Both the position numbers and the translations under genes were made by a program. A DNA stretch of 64,000 nucleotides from assembly GCA_963978905.1 (NCBI GenBank), contig OZ022261.1, forward strand, positions 11,099,992 through 11,163,991, in the 5' to 3' direction. Positions 54,416 through 64,000 of the stretch are shown here, piece after piece; the stretch's first letter is position 1; each line of letters starts with the position of its first letter. Source of the stretch: Trichostrongylus colubriformis (taxonomy: Eukaryota; Nematoda; Chromadorea; Rhabditida; Trichostrongylidae). Under the pieces are notes generated by a model. That model searched no databases, was not told where the DNA came from, and saw nothing but the letters and a program-made list of their open reading frames with translations.

Positions 54416-57400
54416 CTACATAAATAAGCCACCAGTAACCTCCAGGGTTGCACCCGTCATATATTTTGACATATCAGAAGCGAGAAACACTGTGGCATCT
54501 GCGATGTCTTCTGGCTCGCCCATACGTCCCATAGGGATTCCTTCACAGATAGTGGTTAGAACCTGAACAAAATACATCAAAACAGGTGCTACCGGAGAGA
54601 AAGACTTCATGAGAGTAGAGATCTCTGTGGAAGTCAAGAGAGAGGAGATATGTACCCTGCTCCGCCCTGTGCTTGGCTGTAGTGTACTTATGGGTTCAGG
54701 AGCGCGTGCTAACCTTAGATGCTGCCACTTCTGACAGCCATCTTTGTACACCTACCTAGCTCTACTGTCAAGCATCACTCATTTCGATCAGTACGGCATT
54801 AATACGATACGATAAGTATGGGTGTGTAGCCTTATGTCAAATTTTGACGCGGCTGCCAGTGGCGAGCGGCGCCGCTGATCTCTTCGCATCTGACTGGGTA
54901 CATTGCGTACAATTTCTTCGAAGTTTTACGCCCGAATTAGTTATTTCTTGTCCAGGATTTTTATCATGTAATGATATTGCTTCTTTTACTTTTTATATTA
55001 CTACTTTGTCTTTGTAGGGTACCAAAAATATTGTTTTCAGATAATAAAATAAACAGCTTTTTCTTTAAAGGATCTCATGGTACTAGCCCCTAGCGTCCCG
55101 AGCAGAATTCCGACCGACCGGAGCAAGTCGTGCCGATGGTGCCGCGAGTGCGACGCCGCAAGGCGAAAATTCTACATAAGGCTACACACCCCGATAAGTA
55201 TCATTTCGCTATCATGTTCATTACTCAGTCATTGCCTTTTAGCCTGGGTTGCTTATCACCTACATTATCCCAATAACTGTCTTTAATAATATGTCTATTC
55301 GTGACTTGAGAACCCATAAACAGATGTATCTGAGTGCTCATCCGAGCGAAAAGCACTGACAGTTGTGCTACGGTTACAAAAACGTTTTCCCTATTGTCTA
55401 ATGAATTTCACATGTGTCAGATGGACACTATTTGTATTAACCACCGTAATTTCCAAGGTGGCTTCACACTGAGCATGGTACAACTCCCAAATTACAAATC
55501 ACAACATCTCTTTATATTGAATACCACGTCTGCTTTTTTCCATTGCTCGAAGAGAGGTCGAGATCCATGTAAAATCCCTCTTTCAACTTTACTTTACGGA
55601 TTATCGTACTTCGAATAACGTGAATACATACCTTCTCCGGCATCGCCTCGGTCATAGGAGTCCGAATGAAACCAGGCATCACGGTATTAACTCTGACGCC
55701 TTTTTTCGCTAATTCCTTTGCAACTGTTTTTCCAAAGGCCACAACACCAGCTTTTGTTGCAGCGTAATTACACTGCCCAAAATTTCCAACCTGGAATAGT
55801 TAACGTTTCATTTTCCGTACCTGATAGCTATAATTTCCCTTATAAATATTCCTCCAGATGTTCATTAAAGGCACACCACACGATATTCAGATTCGCGCTT
55901 ACATTCTAGGGGCAAGCAGGTCCTCAGATGACTGCTCAGTCTGCAAGGTGCACCCTCACGGTGTGCCCGCTTGAACACAGCCAAACCACGCCCACCACCC
56001 TCACGGTGTTGTGCCCGCGTGAATACAACCAAACCACGCCCACCCAACTAAATTACACGTGGCCCTGGACGAACGAATTTCTAATGTGGAAGCTGCCTTC
56101 ATCATCGAAACAGCTGGTTCATTTATCTTCTTATCGCAAATTTCCGTCTCTTCGTGAGCGCCACATTGGAAACGTTCGTCCAAAGCCAGGTGTGACTCGG
56201 CTGGTAGGATGTGGCCTGGTTGTGTTCAAGCAGGCAACACCGTGTAGCCTGAGCAGTTACCCAAGGGCCCACTTGCCCAAGAAAGTGCCACCAATCTGTA
56301 TATCGCGTGATGTGCCTTTGAGGTCACTCCCCATATCAGAACTTTCGCTATCTCAGTAATAGACTACTAGAACGCTACGTACCGCCCCTGAATCACGGAG
56401 GTAGACTTTCAGTACTCATGCAGTTATACCACCCAGATTCTGTAAATTCGCAAATTCGCAAACGACGCTACGCAAGAAGGACCGAGTGCCTTATCATTGG
56501 ATCGCCTCGCCACACCCTCATACTGAAGTGGGGTTGGGTCGAGCGTTTTACAGACAGAGCGCGTCACCTGAGTGTCGCCGTCGTCGCCGATGTCGGAGCC
56601 GGTGCACAGTATGAACGCAGCCTTTCAGAAAGAAAGACTGGAAAATAGAACGCTCAAGTGGGAGTGTAACCGCGTCACCAGTGCCATGCGTCGCTGCACG
56701 CGCTTATTTGCGAACTCACCGAACAGCTGCGCGAAGTATAACCGTGGCCTCATCCACGATCATTGCTATGGCTTACATAGACCATTTGAATGTTTCTAAC
56801 CCTAAATTATGAGGAGCAACGTGCAAAGGATATTCTGGATAGTACTCCGTCGACCCTATCTTGGATCCGAATTTGTGTGCTACACACGGCACCCGGCTGC
56901 TTGCAGAACACCTTTTGGTATATTCGGGAGTTGCCACAATAGTCAATCCAGCAGCTCATTTGACGCCCTTCACAAATATGCCTCGCGATGGGTAACCAGA
57001 AATGCAGTTAATAGGAGCACTGATTTGACTCGAAACACATTCCACATTCGCAAAGAGCGGATTGGTCTGTTATTCGAGCAATAATTTTCAAAAAAAAGGA
57101 AATGAACTGAACCGACGTCGTGCTTATTCCAGACGAAACAAGATGAGCCTATTGTGAAGTGTGAGTAAGTAAAATAGATTCAGACAGCCGACAAACAAAT
57201 TGGGACAAACCTTGCCAACGATAGAGGACACATTTATGACAGAGAGTGGAGTTTTCTCCTCAACAGCTGATTTTGCGAATGCTTGTGTGACCTGAATTTT
57301 AAAACGAAATTATTGATGTGAGAGCTTCTTCATGTAGTACAGGAAGAAATACTTAGCAAACTATAAGGGTAGAAAGTAAAACAAACCAAAAATATTCCTT

Positions 57401-59805
57401 TCAAGTTGACCGCGACTACATCATCGAAGTTCTTCTCGGACATTTTCAACAGAGTAGAGTCCTGAAGAAAAATGCTTTAAGATAATTGGAAAAAACAAAT
57501 ATCATAAGTTTAGAATTAGATGATCAAGTCTAAGGCCGCCGTCAGACGCGATTTTGCAATTCGCGGCTAAGCAGGCGAAGTTGAGGCAATGCAAGATCTC
57601 AAGGTCGCAGTATCGCGTGCGAACGACGACGCAAAATCGCAGAATTGCAAAATCGCGAAGTATGACGGCGGTCTACATTTCACTATAGACCATTTCCACT
57701 TTATAAAGCAAAAACCAGTGGAATTCATCTACCCTCGTAATTCCAGCGCAGTTGACCACAATGTTGGGGGACTTCGCGTTCTGTTTCAAAACGAATTCGT
57801 GAAGCCGCGCAACATCGTCAGACTAAAAAAAGCAATAAGTTGTTACAAATTGTATCTAGATGAAAGACAACCAATTACTGGTAACAGCATCACGTTCACA
57901 AAACAAACGGACCTTGCTCACATCACAGGAGAAAAAGGCATGATTCGCCGAAGCGCCTAAAAAACCGATGTACTCAAAACAATTACAGAGCTAGGGAGAA
58001 AAGCTATCGGTATAGGCTCCAAACTCTCTCTTCCTGTAACCTCGCAAGATTTGTCGATGATGTTCTTGCCGTGCATTCACTCTTACCAACACTACCAACT
58101 GTTGTTGTTAGCTCAGACTCCTTACAAGTGGTAGAATCTTGGAAGAAAACGAAGCGGTTCAAACGTCGGGCCAAGAATCAAGGTCCCATTTAAAAGCTTT
58201 GTCGGCAAAGAAGGAACATCATCAACATCAATAAAGTTATATGAAATGGGGAATTGCTCGTGATCAACAGTTCTACTGCAGCTATGCCTTCGGGCTGCAC
58301 TTTGGGGAATGATCCGGCGCAGACATGCCAGAACATTCTTTTAAAGAGAATGTAACACTGTAATCATTTGGGTGTTGTGTGATAGGAAAAGAGAGGAGGG
58401 CCGCGGTGACTGAACGACTTCTGACTAATAAAACCTCTCCTGCTCAAAGAATTGTTATCCGCTCAGGAGCTCCTTTCCTCTGGGCTTACGCAAAAACCCA
58501 CACTACCAAGCTGCGATGTGTGCCATTAGAAGAGAAAATTTGCGTTGCGGCGTCAAGCATACGACGCGATGATACGAGCTATCCCTGCCGTACTGGATGA
58601 GTCCGAAAGCGATGACGGTGCTCTACGGTTTATTCCGGTCGTAATCGCTTCTGGACTCAACTACCACGGCGCCCCTATCTCACATCATCTTGTCGCGCGC
58701 GACACGCGGCCACGCGATTTTTCTGTTCAAATGGCATAAACCCCGCCAAGCGGTTGCTCCCATCCCGATTCAGATATCACCATAATTTGTTTCAAAGACA
58801 GTGATAGTGGTATTCGGGTGATAAAGAATCCTTAAGGGATCATTCACTGAAAAATTACGGATCTGATTGTGAGAGGCCTATGTATGGCGAAATCCCCGCG
58901 GAAGGTGCCCCATTGAGCTGGCGGAGGCGGCCTCATCAGGCCAAGCCGCCTTTCTTATGCCAGCCCGCCTCCTATAGCTGAGTTTGCCGAAGAATGACTG
59001 AGGTATGGAGTAGTGAGCATGATGGCAGAGTGATACTTATCGTATCGTATTAAAGCCATCGATTGAAACGACGAGTCAGCTCTCGTGATGAAAACGTCCA
59101 TCGGTCAGTAGCAAAGATTGTAATGAATGATGCAGCCGAATTACCCCTACCACCGCGGCGGTTGGGCGGTACCTTTTGTAGCGGTGCGGACTGCGAACCC
59201 ATGAAAATGGAAAAACGAAACGACGCAGCACCGCAACCGAGGCTCACCTTGCAAATACCCAGCGTAAGGCCGCTTCCATACTTTGCGCACCGACGCCGTC
59301 ACGCGCGTGCCTGCGTCACGCGCGTGCCTGCGTCACGCGCGTGCCTGCGTCACGCGCGTGCCTGCGTCACGCGCGTGACGCAGGCACGCGCGTGACGGCG
59401 TCGGTGCGCAAAGTATGGAAGCGGCCTAAGCCCTAGTAACCGGTGCGCCATCACAAATACCCAGCGTAAGCCCTAGTAACCGTTTCCGAATATTTCGCAT
59501 TACTTTGAAGAAAATAAACTAATGGAGCAATTTCAAGAGCTGACCAATTTTTTTAACTGTTTCCTGTGCGGCGTCTTTGTTTACGTCAACAACGACGAGT
59601 TTCGCACCATGTTGAGCCAAACGATGGCAGATGGCCCGCCCGATCCCGGATGCTCCACCTAAATCGATCACAAGAAGATATGAAATAAAAGCATATTCAT
59701 CCGAACACGTCATGCTGATTTTGAATAATAAATGTAACGGCCAATAGCTAGAAAAAGCGTTCACTAGGACAAACCTGTAACAACGGCGAATTTCCCCGAA
59801 AGCAT
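54416..59805 (-). CDS. HSD17B8: Short-chain dehydrogenase, HSD17B8 / mitochondrial 3-ketoacyl-ACP reductase type, 8 exons, 246 aa
   Basis: Exons (minus, 5' to 3'): 59775-59805, 59545-59658, 57913-57956, 57733-57822, 57387-57461, 57211-57291, 55632-55790, 54416-54562; all phases agree (741 nt). Rossmann motif TGGASGIG at residues 10-17, with Asp after beta-2 (VVVDVNKD), which favours NAD(H). NCAG 87-90, VNLKG with N112, catalytic Ser at 141 (INVSSIVG), Tyr154 and Lys158 in NYAATK. The C-terminus EVTGGLFM is characteristic of HSD17B8. In vertebrates this protein pairs with CBR4 as the ketoacyl-ACP reductase of mitochondrial fatty-acid synthesis and also oxidises estradiol; the first role is more likely in a worm. 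Length is close to the family norm (about 260). No clear mitochondrial presequence is seen. Introns contain MITEs of two families. Confidence 0.9.
54824..55192. repeat. MITE family E, copy 6
   Basis: GTGTGTAGCCTTATGTCAAATT and AATTCTACATAAGGCTACACAC are near-exact inverted ends. Lies in the last intron of the dehydrogenase gene. Confidence 0.7.
57534..57673. repeat. MITE with GGCCGCCGTCAGACGCG ends
   Basis: Flanked by TAA on the left and TAC on the right. The left GGCCGCCGTCAGACGCGATTTTGCAATTCGCG is inverted at the right as CAGAATTGCAAAATCGCGAAGTATGACGGCGG. Probably a Harbinger-type MITE distinct from the GGCCGCGTTC family. In a dehydrogenase intron; the 123-aa frame 57589-57960 is antisense to real exons. 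Confidence 0.65.
58515..58742. repeat. MITE family E, copy 7 (diverged)
   Basis: TGTGTGCCATTAGAAGAGAAAAT on the left, ATTTTTCTGTTCAAATGGCAT on the right, with GACGCGATGAT inside. In dehydrogenase intron 2. Confidence 0.45.
59268..59426. repeat. Harbinger-type MITE made of 17-bp palindromic tandem repeats
   Basis: Ends GGCCGCTTCCATACTTTGCGC and its perfect complement, flanked by TAA (59265-59267, 59427-59429). The interior is five tandem copies built on GTCACGCGCGTGCCTGC followed by their inverted copy. The whole element can fold on itself. In dehydrogenase intron 2. Confidence 0.85.
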
Positions 59806-62130
59806 GATTAGCACCAGTAATGAGTATAGTTAACGCGGTTTACTCAAAATAATTTGGCTTGTCTAAAGGGTTATTCTATCTACGCTAAACAAGGTTGTAA
59901 ATGATAAAAAACTGCCCTGATCTTTGTGCGATCACCCGATCGGCAATGGGTCACGTTCGTTTGATTGGAGCGGTCAGGCTGTCTCTGGAATGAACTCCAG
60001 AAACTACTCTGAACATTACTCAGAATAATCCTATCTTGCTTATCTCATATTGGCGCAAAATAGGGATCAAAGGTGGGGGGAAGCGCAAAATTTTCGCTAG
60101 CGTTGACGCTCCTTTCCTATCTGGGCTTAGGCTAAAGCAGATGAGACAGATGCTCTGGCAGATGCTTTTTCACGTAGGAGGAGGGGATATGAATTTCAGC
60201 CTGAGCCTAGGGAGGGAAGTTTCGACTTCGAATCGACCCAAAATAGTTTAAAAACAAAGACCCAACGAAAGGACTCGTACTGTTTCTTTTTTTTCCACGA
60301 TTAAATTAGGCGAAACTGCAAGATTCTTGGGTAGGAGGGCTTTAATTCTGCTTCACCCCAAGAAACTACGCTTTTTGAGCGAAAAAACTAAAATGTGATT
60401 CCGTTCTCCACTGTATAAGGGCGTACCACAGTAGCCTTAGAGCAAGGATGCTCCAGTTGGTTGACCGCACCGCCAACACCAGCAAATTTTTGTATAGTTG
60501 AATTGTCAGTTACTTTTCAATGTATATCTTTATGCTCTCACTAGAGCAAAAGAACTCGTCCCTTAGTCCTCATTTCTCGTCTTATTCCCATAGAACATGT
60601 CTTATACGGGCAATCAAAGGTTATGCCATCAGTGTGACAGCCGCAGCCATTTGAGTGTAGTGATATTTTGAGGTCTTTTCATCCTTCTCGGTACCTTCAT
60701 GGATAGAAACTGTTGATTAACTCTGGCGCATAATCTTAGTTTAGTGGCTTTTGAGTGTTTATGAGTTTGATGGAAAAACGTCAAAACTGGAAATGGGTTT
60801 CGATACATACGGCACGGTCGTCATGGAAGCACGAACGGTTCAGGGGTATCAAACTTGAATTTTGTTCAGAACCCTTATAATGCGCTTCGGAATGACTCGG
60901 GTAGTTTTTTCTGAAGTTTCACTGCTTTGCTCATACTTCATCATATTTTTATACTGTGACTGAGAGCATCGCCTTCCAATGTAGCCACAGTTTGCTAGAT
61001 CAAATACGCTCTCATTGTTCTGCTCATAAAATTCTCTTACTCATTTGTAATTGGTTATATAACACTCTAATTCGTATGTGCAGTTTTTACTTAGAACAAG
61101 TAGATCCCTTTCCACTGCAGAACGGGTGTGGTCGAAGCATCGATGATTCTAGGAATAGTTTTCGACATCTACGTCTGTAATAAACTTGACAATTGCTCTA
61201 AATACCCACACATCTATATCTTATATCCGTATATCCATTACTAGAAATATTTGGGTCGATGACTCAGTTCGCTCCTCCTGTATAACCTGTAGACGGCTTT
61301 TTGCTGAAATGTATTGATTGTCGTGTGACATTTCCTGAGGTCCTATGACTTAGGGCTGGGTAAATAGATGAGTAAGGCATTCCGGGGTGGCTAGAAATGA
61401 AATCTTTGGGAAAGTAGAGAGACATGAAACGCTGTAGCGGTTCCCTCGATGAAACAGTTCTCCAAGTTCTCCACCTCCGTAGGACGAAAAGGGTCCAACG
61501 TTCTTGACTTTGGCGATGGTCCCGTTCAAAGAAATTCTGAAGAATGCGTGGGGTGATGCGTAAGGAATGAAAAGTGAGCAGGTAAATACGACTTTAACTA
61601 GCTTTCACATCTAGGCCATTCTCAGCCCAGCGCGCTCTAGGCTTACGGTCAAGCCTGTGAAAAATCTCGTTCCTGTTTCAGAGCAAACGTTCCGCTGTAG
61701 TTCTCTGAGATGTAAATGCAGTATAATCTGTAACATAATAGTTATCTTAACGGCTACAAGTCCGTACCGTTGGTAGGTGATAGTATCCGCTCTCATCTAC
61801 ATCTTATCACTGAACAACCAGGTTTTTTCGCACTACTCTGTTTTTCTTGTTTCGATTCAAAGATCGTAAACATTTTTTGCTCCTCAATCAAGCCTTTTCA
61901 TACAACTAGTAAATTAGGTGAATACACATACAGATATTTCACCCATATTTACTTTTTTCTACCTAACTTCCTACCAAGTTAGATAAGAAAAAGTATATAT
62001 TGGTGAAGTAATCGCATAAGTAATGAAATAAAAAACAAAGGAAATGACAGTATTAAAGGGGTGAAAAACTGCCTGTTCCAAGCAAACTTTGAGAAGTTGT
62101 GAGTCAGCGTGTTTTTTATGGGGGTTCGTT
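59806..62130. other. Region upstream of the dehydrogenase gene, no firm gene
   Basis: Mostly AT-rich, with no convincing plus-strand frame. A short GC-richer block at 61430-61570 reads as coding-like in several frames on the minus strand (CACCTCCGTAGGACGAAAAG) and looks like an old repeat. A minus-strand exon-like stretch lies at about 61640-61700. Confidence 0.3.
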
Positions 62131-62145
62131 TCATCACGGTCTTAC

Positions 62146-62215
62146 TCATTGCACATGAACGTAGAGCAGATCTTCGGTATTCATCGCTACGGCTGCGGTC
62201 ATACTCAGGGAACAC
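62146..62215 (-). CDS. Possible exon of an unidentified minus-strand gene
   Basis: On the minus strand CCACTAG precedes GTGTTCCCTGAG, which opens a 23-codon stretch (VFPEYDRSRSDEYRRSALRS) ending at ATGA with a good GTAAG donor. Composition is protein-like and both splice sites are sound. A stretch encoding DDHFMDLFFTIYQ lies just upstream (62400-62450) and could be the previous exon. No family recognised. Confidence 0.3.
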
Positions 62216-62786
62216 CTAGTGGAGTCTAGAAGCGGCATGGATGCACCATTGTTGTCTTCTCCGACTATTTACGTTTTCTCCCTGACCGCTTTCCACACAT
62301 ATGGATTAGCCGTATTTCGGAAATGTAAATCGATTGACAGTTACTTCACCAAACATAATCTCTTCCAAAAACTCTTCACAGAACTCGCTGATATATGGTG
62401 AAGAACAGGTCCATGAAATGATCATCAAGCTCACTGGTAGATGTTTGGGTCTCATCTGTTTGAGAAACTATACAATCCCAGTGGATTTTTCTATATTTGC
62501 GACTTCATGCATGCAGAAATTTCAGGTTGTTTCGGCTGAGCAATCGTCCTCAGTGAACACGGCGATCTTTTGGATACTTTATTTCGAATGCCACAACTTC
62601 GTCAACCAGGTCTGTCCATACTTGTAACTTATGAAGGGATTGGAGGTTCACAAGTGCGTGTTTGTTCTAATGATGTTCTGTATTTCGTTTAGATGTTGTC
62701 GCAATGAGAGGCGGTGAGGATATCGCATAAAAAGTTGCCCATATAACCAGCTCTGAAGGGCCAATAGCATCACGCGTATTTTTTGC

Positions 62787-62987
62787 CTAAATCTGAAAGA
62801 GGAAGGAGGGGGTTTCTTCTTCTTCTGAAATTAGCTCATTGAGATAGCACCAGCGTTTATTGTAGCCTTTATCGTTCAGTGCACGCAGCAAGTAGTTATG
62901 AAGCGATGTGTCAGTAGTGTGTATTTCGTACTTGCATTTGCAAGTACGAGACTTATTGTCGTAAGCGAGTTCTTGGTTCGGCTTGTG
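62787..62987 (-). CDS. Possible terminal exon of an unidentified minus-strand gene
   Basis: A minus-strand open stretch of 66 codons ending at TAG (62787-62789), with residues such as SLHNYLLRALNDKGYNKRW followed by an acidic tail. There is no ATG, so it would be spliced on at its 5' side. The codon use looks coding, but no domain is recognised and no upstream exon was found. Either a real last exon or chance. Confidence 0.25.
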   Translation of the reverse strand, partial: HKPNQELAYDNKSRTCKCKYEIHTTDTSLHNYLLRALNDKGYNKRWCYLNELISEEEETPSFLFQI

Positions 62988-63598
62988 TTACAGATCATAT
63001 CACCCTAGCACGTACACTTGAAAATCGATATCGATTGTATGCGTGCAGAACACTGTTCACTTTGATATACACAAGTTAATAGCACGAGTAAGGTTTAAAA
63101 GAGGAATTGGACGGATTTGAGGGCGTGCTTCGCACAGGACCTCAATTTACAGTACACACTTGACTCACTGCTACCTTGAATGGAGGTGTACATGCAGATT
63201 TATTTTGTACAACTGAAAGGGTGATACAGTTTTGTGGGCCTGGGGTGCGGGGTTTGATGTTTTTGTAGAAAGTAGATACTATCGGGCTTTCGCGGAACAC
63301 GCGAACGGCAATTTGCGTACTATCACGTTTCCCGTCGAAGACACATCAGTAGTGTAGGAGGATCATTTTTGAAGACCGAAAGAGCCGTAGTTGGCGTATT
63401 TTCGCTTTTCTTTGGATTTTCGAAGCATCACTCAGTAAGCTTAAAAATCATTTGTCACGGATGGCCTGACATACATTTGCTCGTATAACTATCTCCTCAT
63501 GTGATATTACAATCATGATATTGTGCAAGTTGCGGAAGAACCTCCTACAATGCTCGTTTTCCCATCGAGTTTGTGGAAGACTTCATTAAACACTTTAG

Positions 63599-64000
63599 AT
63601 GAGAGGCAACATTGATACAAGAACCTTTTCACTTATAGGGGTCGTTGACTTGCAAGCCTATCTAAAAACATGCCCGGATGACACACGAAAGTTGTTCGAG
63701 AAGGAATGCTCAGTCATGCTCGAGTGCAGGTGGTTGTTCCCTTAAATTTTGGATGACCCATTATTTTGCTTTTTTGCATTTCGTATTCCATTTTAGGGTC
63801 TGCCGAAGTATTTTTCGTAGCTTCGTCAACTTCTGCTCTCACAAGAGAGGATTTTGCAGATCTGAAGCTCACGAAAGCCGGCGTAAGGAAAGCAGCAAAG
63901 CGCGAGGTACTAAAATCCTCTTTCAGTCTGTATTTTCACTATACTATAAAAATCTTGCCTTTTAGATGACACTCTTGCACCAAAGAAGGGAGCAAGTTTG
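63599..64000 (+). CDS. C2HC zinc-finger protein, 5' part (truncated by window end)
   Basis: Exons 63639-63729, 63797-63906 and 63966 to the edge join in frame. The second begins a zinc finger that straddles the splice: CRVC-x12-H-x4-C (ECRVCRSIFRSFVNFCSHKR, then GFC), a C2HC or C2H2-like finger. A basic stretch (ESRRKESSKAR) follows. The 5' end is uncertain: either an upstream exon joins at 63639, or the protein starts at an ATG at 63599 that directly follows CACTTTAG, a possible trans-splice acceptor, and reads in frame through 63639. Presumably a nuclear, nucleic-acid-binding protein. Confidence 0.55.

Noticed and set aside
57589..57960. 123-aa plus-strand ORF
   Set aside because: It is antisense to exons 3 and 4 of the dehydrogenase and overlaps a MITE.
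59290..59400. Short regular repeats resembling a CRISPR array
   Set aside because: There are no unique spacers; the repeats are contiguous and mirror-imaged inside a eukaryotic MITE.

Overview
The window looks like nuclear DNA of a parasitic strongylid nematode, probably a hookworm-type genome (inference). The evidence is: short introns of 43-60 bp beside very long ones, TTTCAG-type acceptors, likely trans-splice acceptors just upstream of start codons, BEL/Pao and mariner elements, and very many small inverted-repeat elements. No bacterial, phage or CRISPR features were seen.

Host genes were found by joining exons by hand so that reading frame and family motifs stay continuous. (1) An 11-exon SLC2/GLUT-like sugar transporter runs on + from 5759 to 27466 (479 aa). 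(2) An 11-exon M14B metallocarboxypeptidase runs on - from 38234 to 28760 (474 aa); it has a signal peptide, all catalytic residues and a hydrophobic C-terminus like GPI-anchored carboxypeptidase M. (3) An 8-exon short-chain dehydrogenase of the HSD17B8 type runs on - from 59805 to 54416 (246 aa). (4) The tail of an unknown + strand gene lies at 1-90. (5) The beginning of a zinc-finger gene (+) runs off the right edge from 63599/63639. A further minus-strand gene may lie at about 61.6-63.0 kb, but it is weakly supported.

Most of the remaining sequence is transposon-derived. The third intron of the sugar transporter (10.9 kb) holds a three-level nest: an old repeat, interrupted by a 1.4 kb mariner-ended foldback element, interrupted in turn by a 7.6 kb BEL/Pao retrotransposon (10140-17732). 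Its fourth intron holds an uninterrupted copy of the same foldback element and a deleted mariner. Other introns and intergenic DNA carry at least six MITE families, several nested in one another, and two copies of a tRNA-derived SINE.

The most unusual items are the foldback element, whose two arms carry eight conserved small hairpins spaced about 150-172 bp apart; the BEL element, which has extra coding sequence with a coiled coil and zinc knuckles after pol and a strongly strand-biased ACGC word excess; and a Harbinger-type MITE built of 17-bp palindromic repeats sitting beside its own empty target site.
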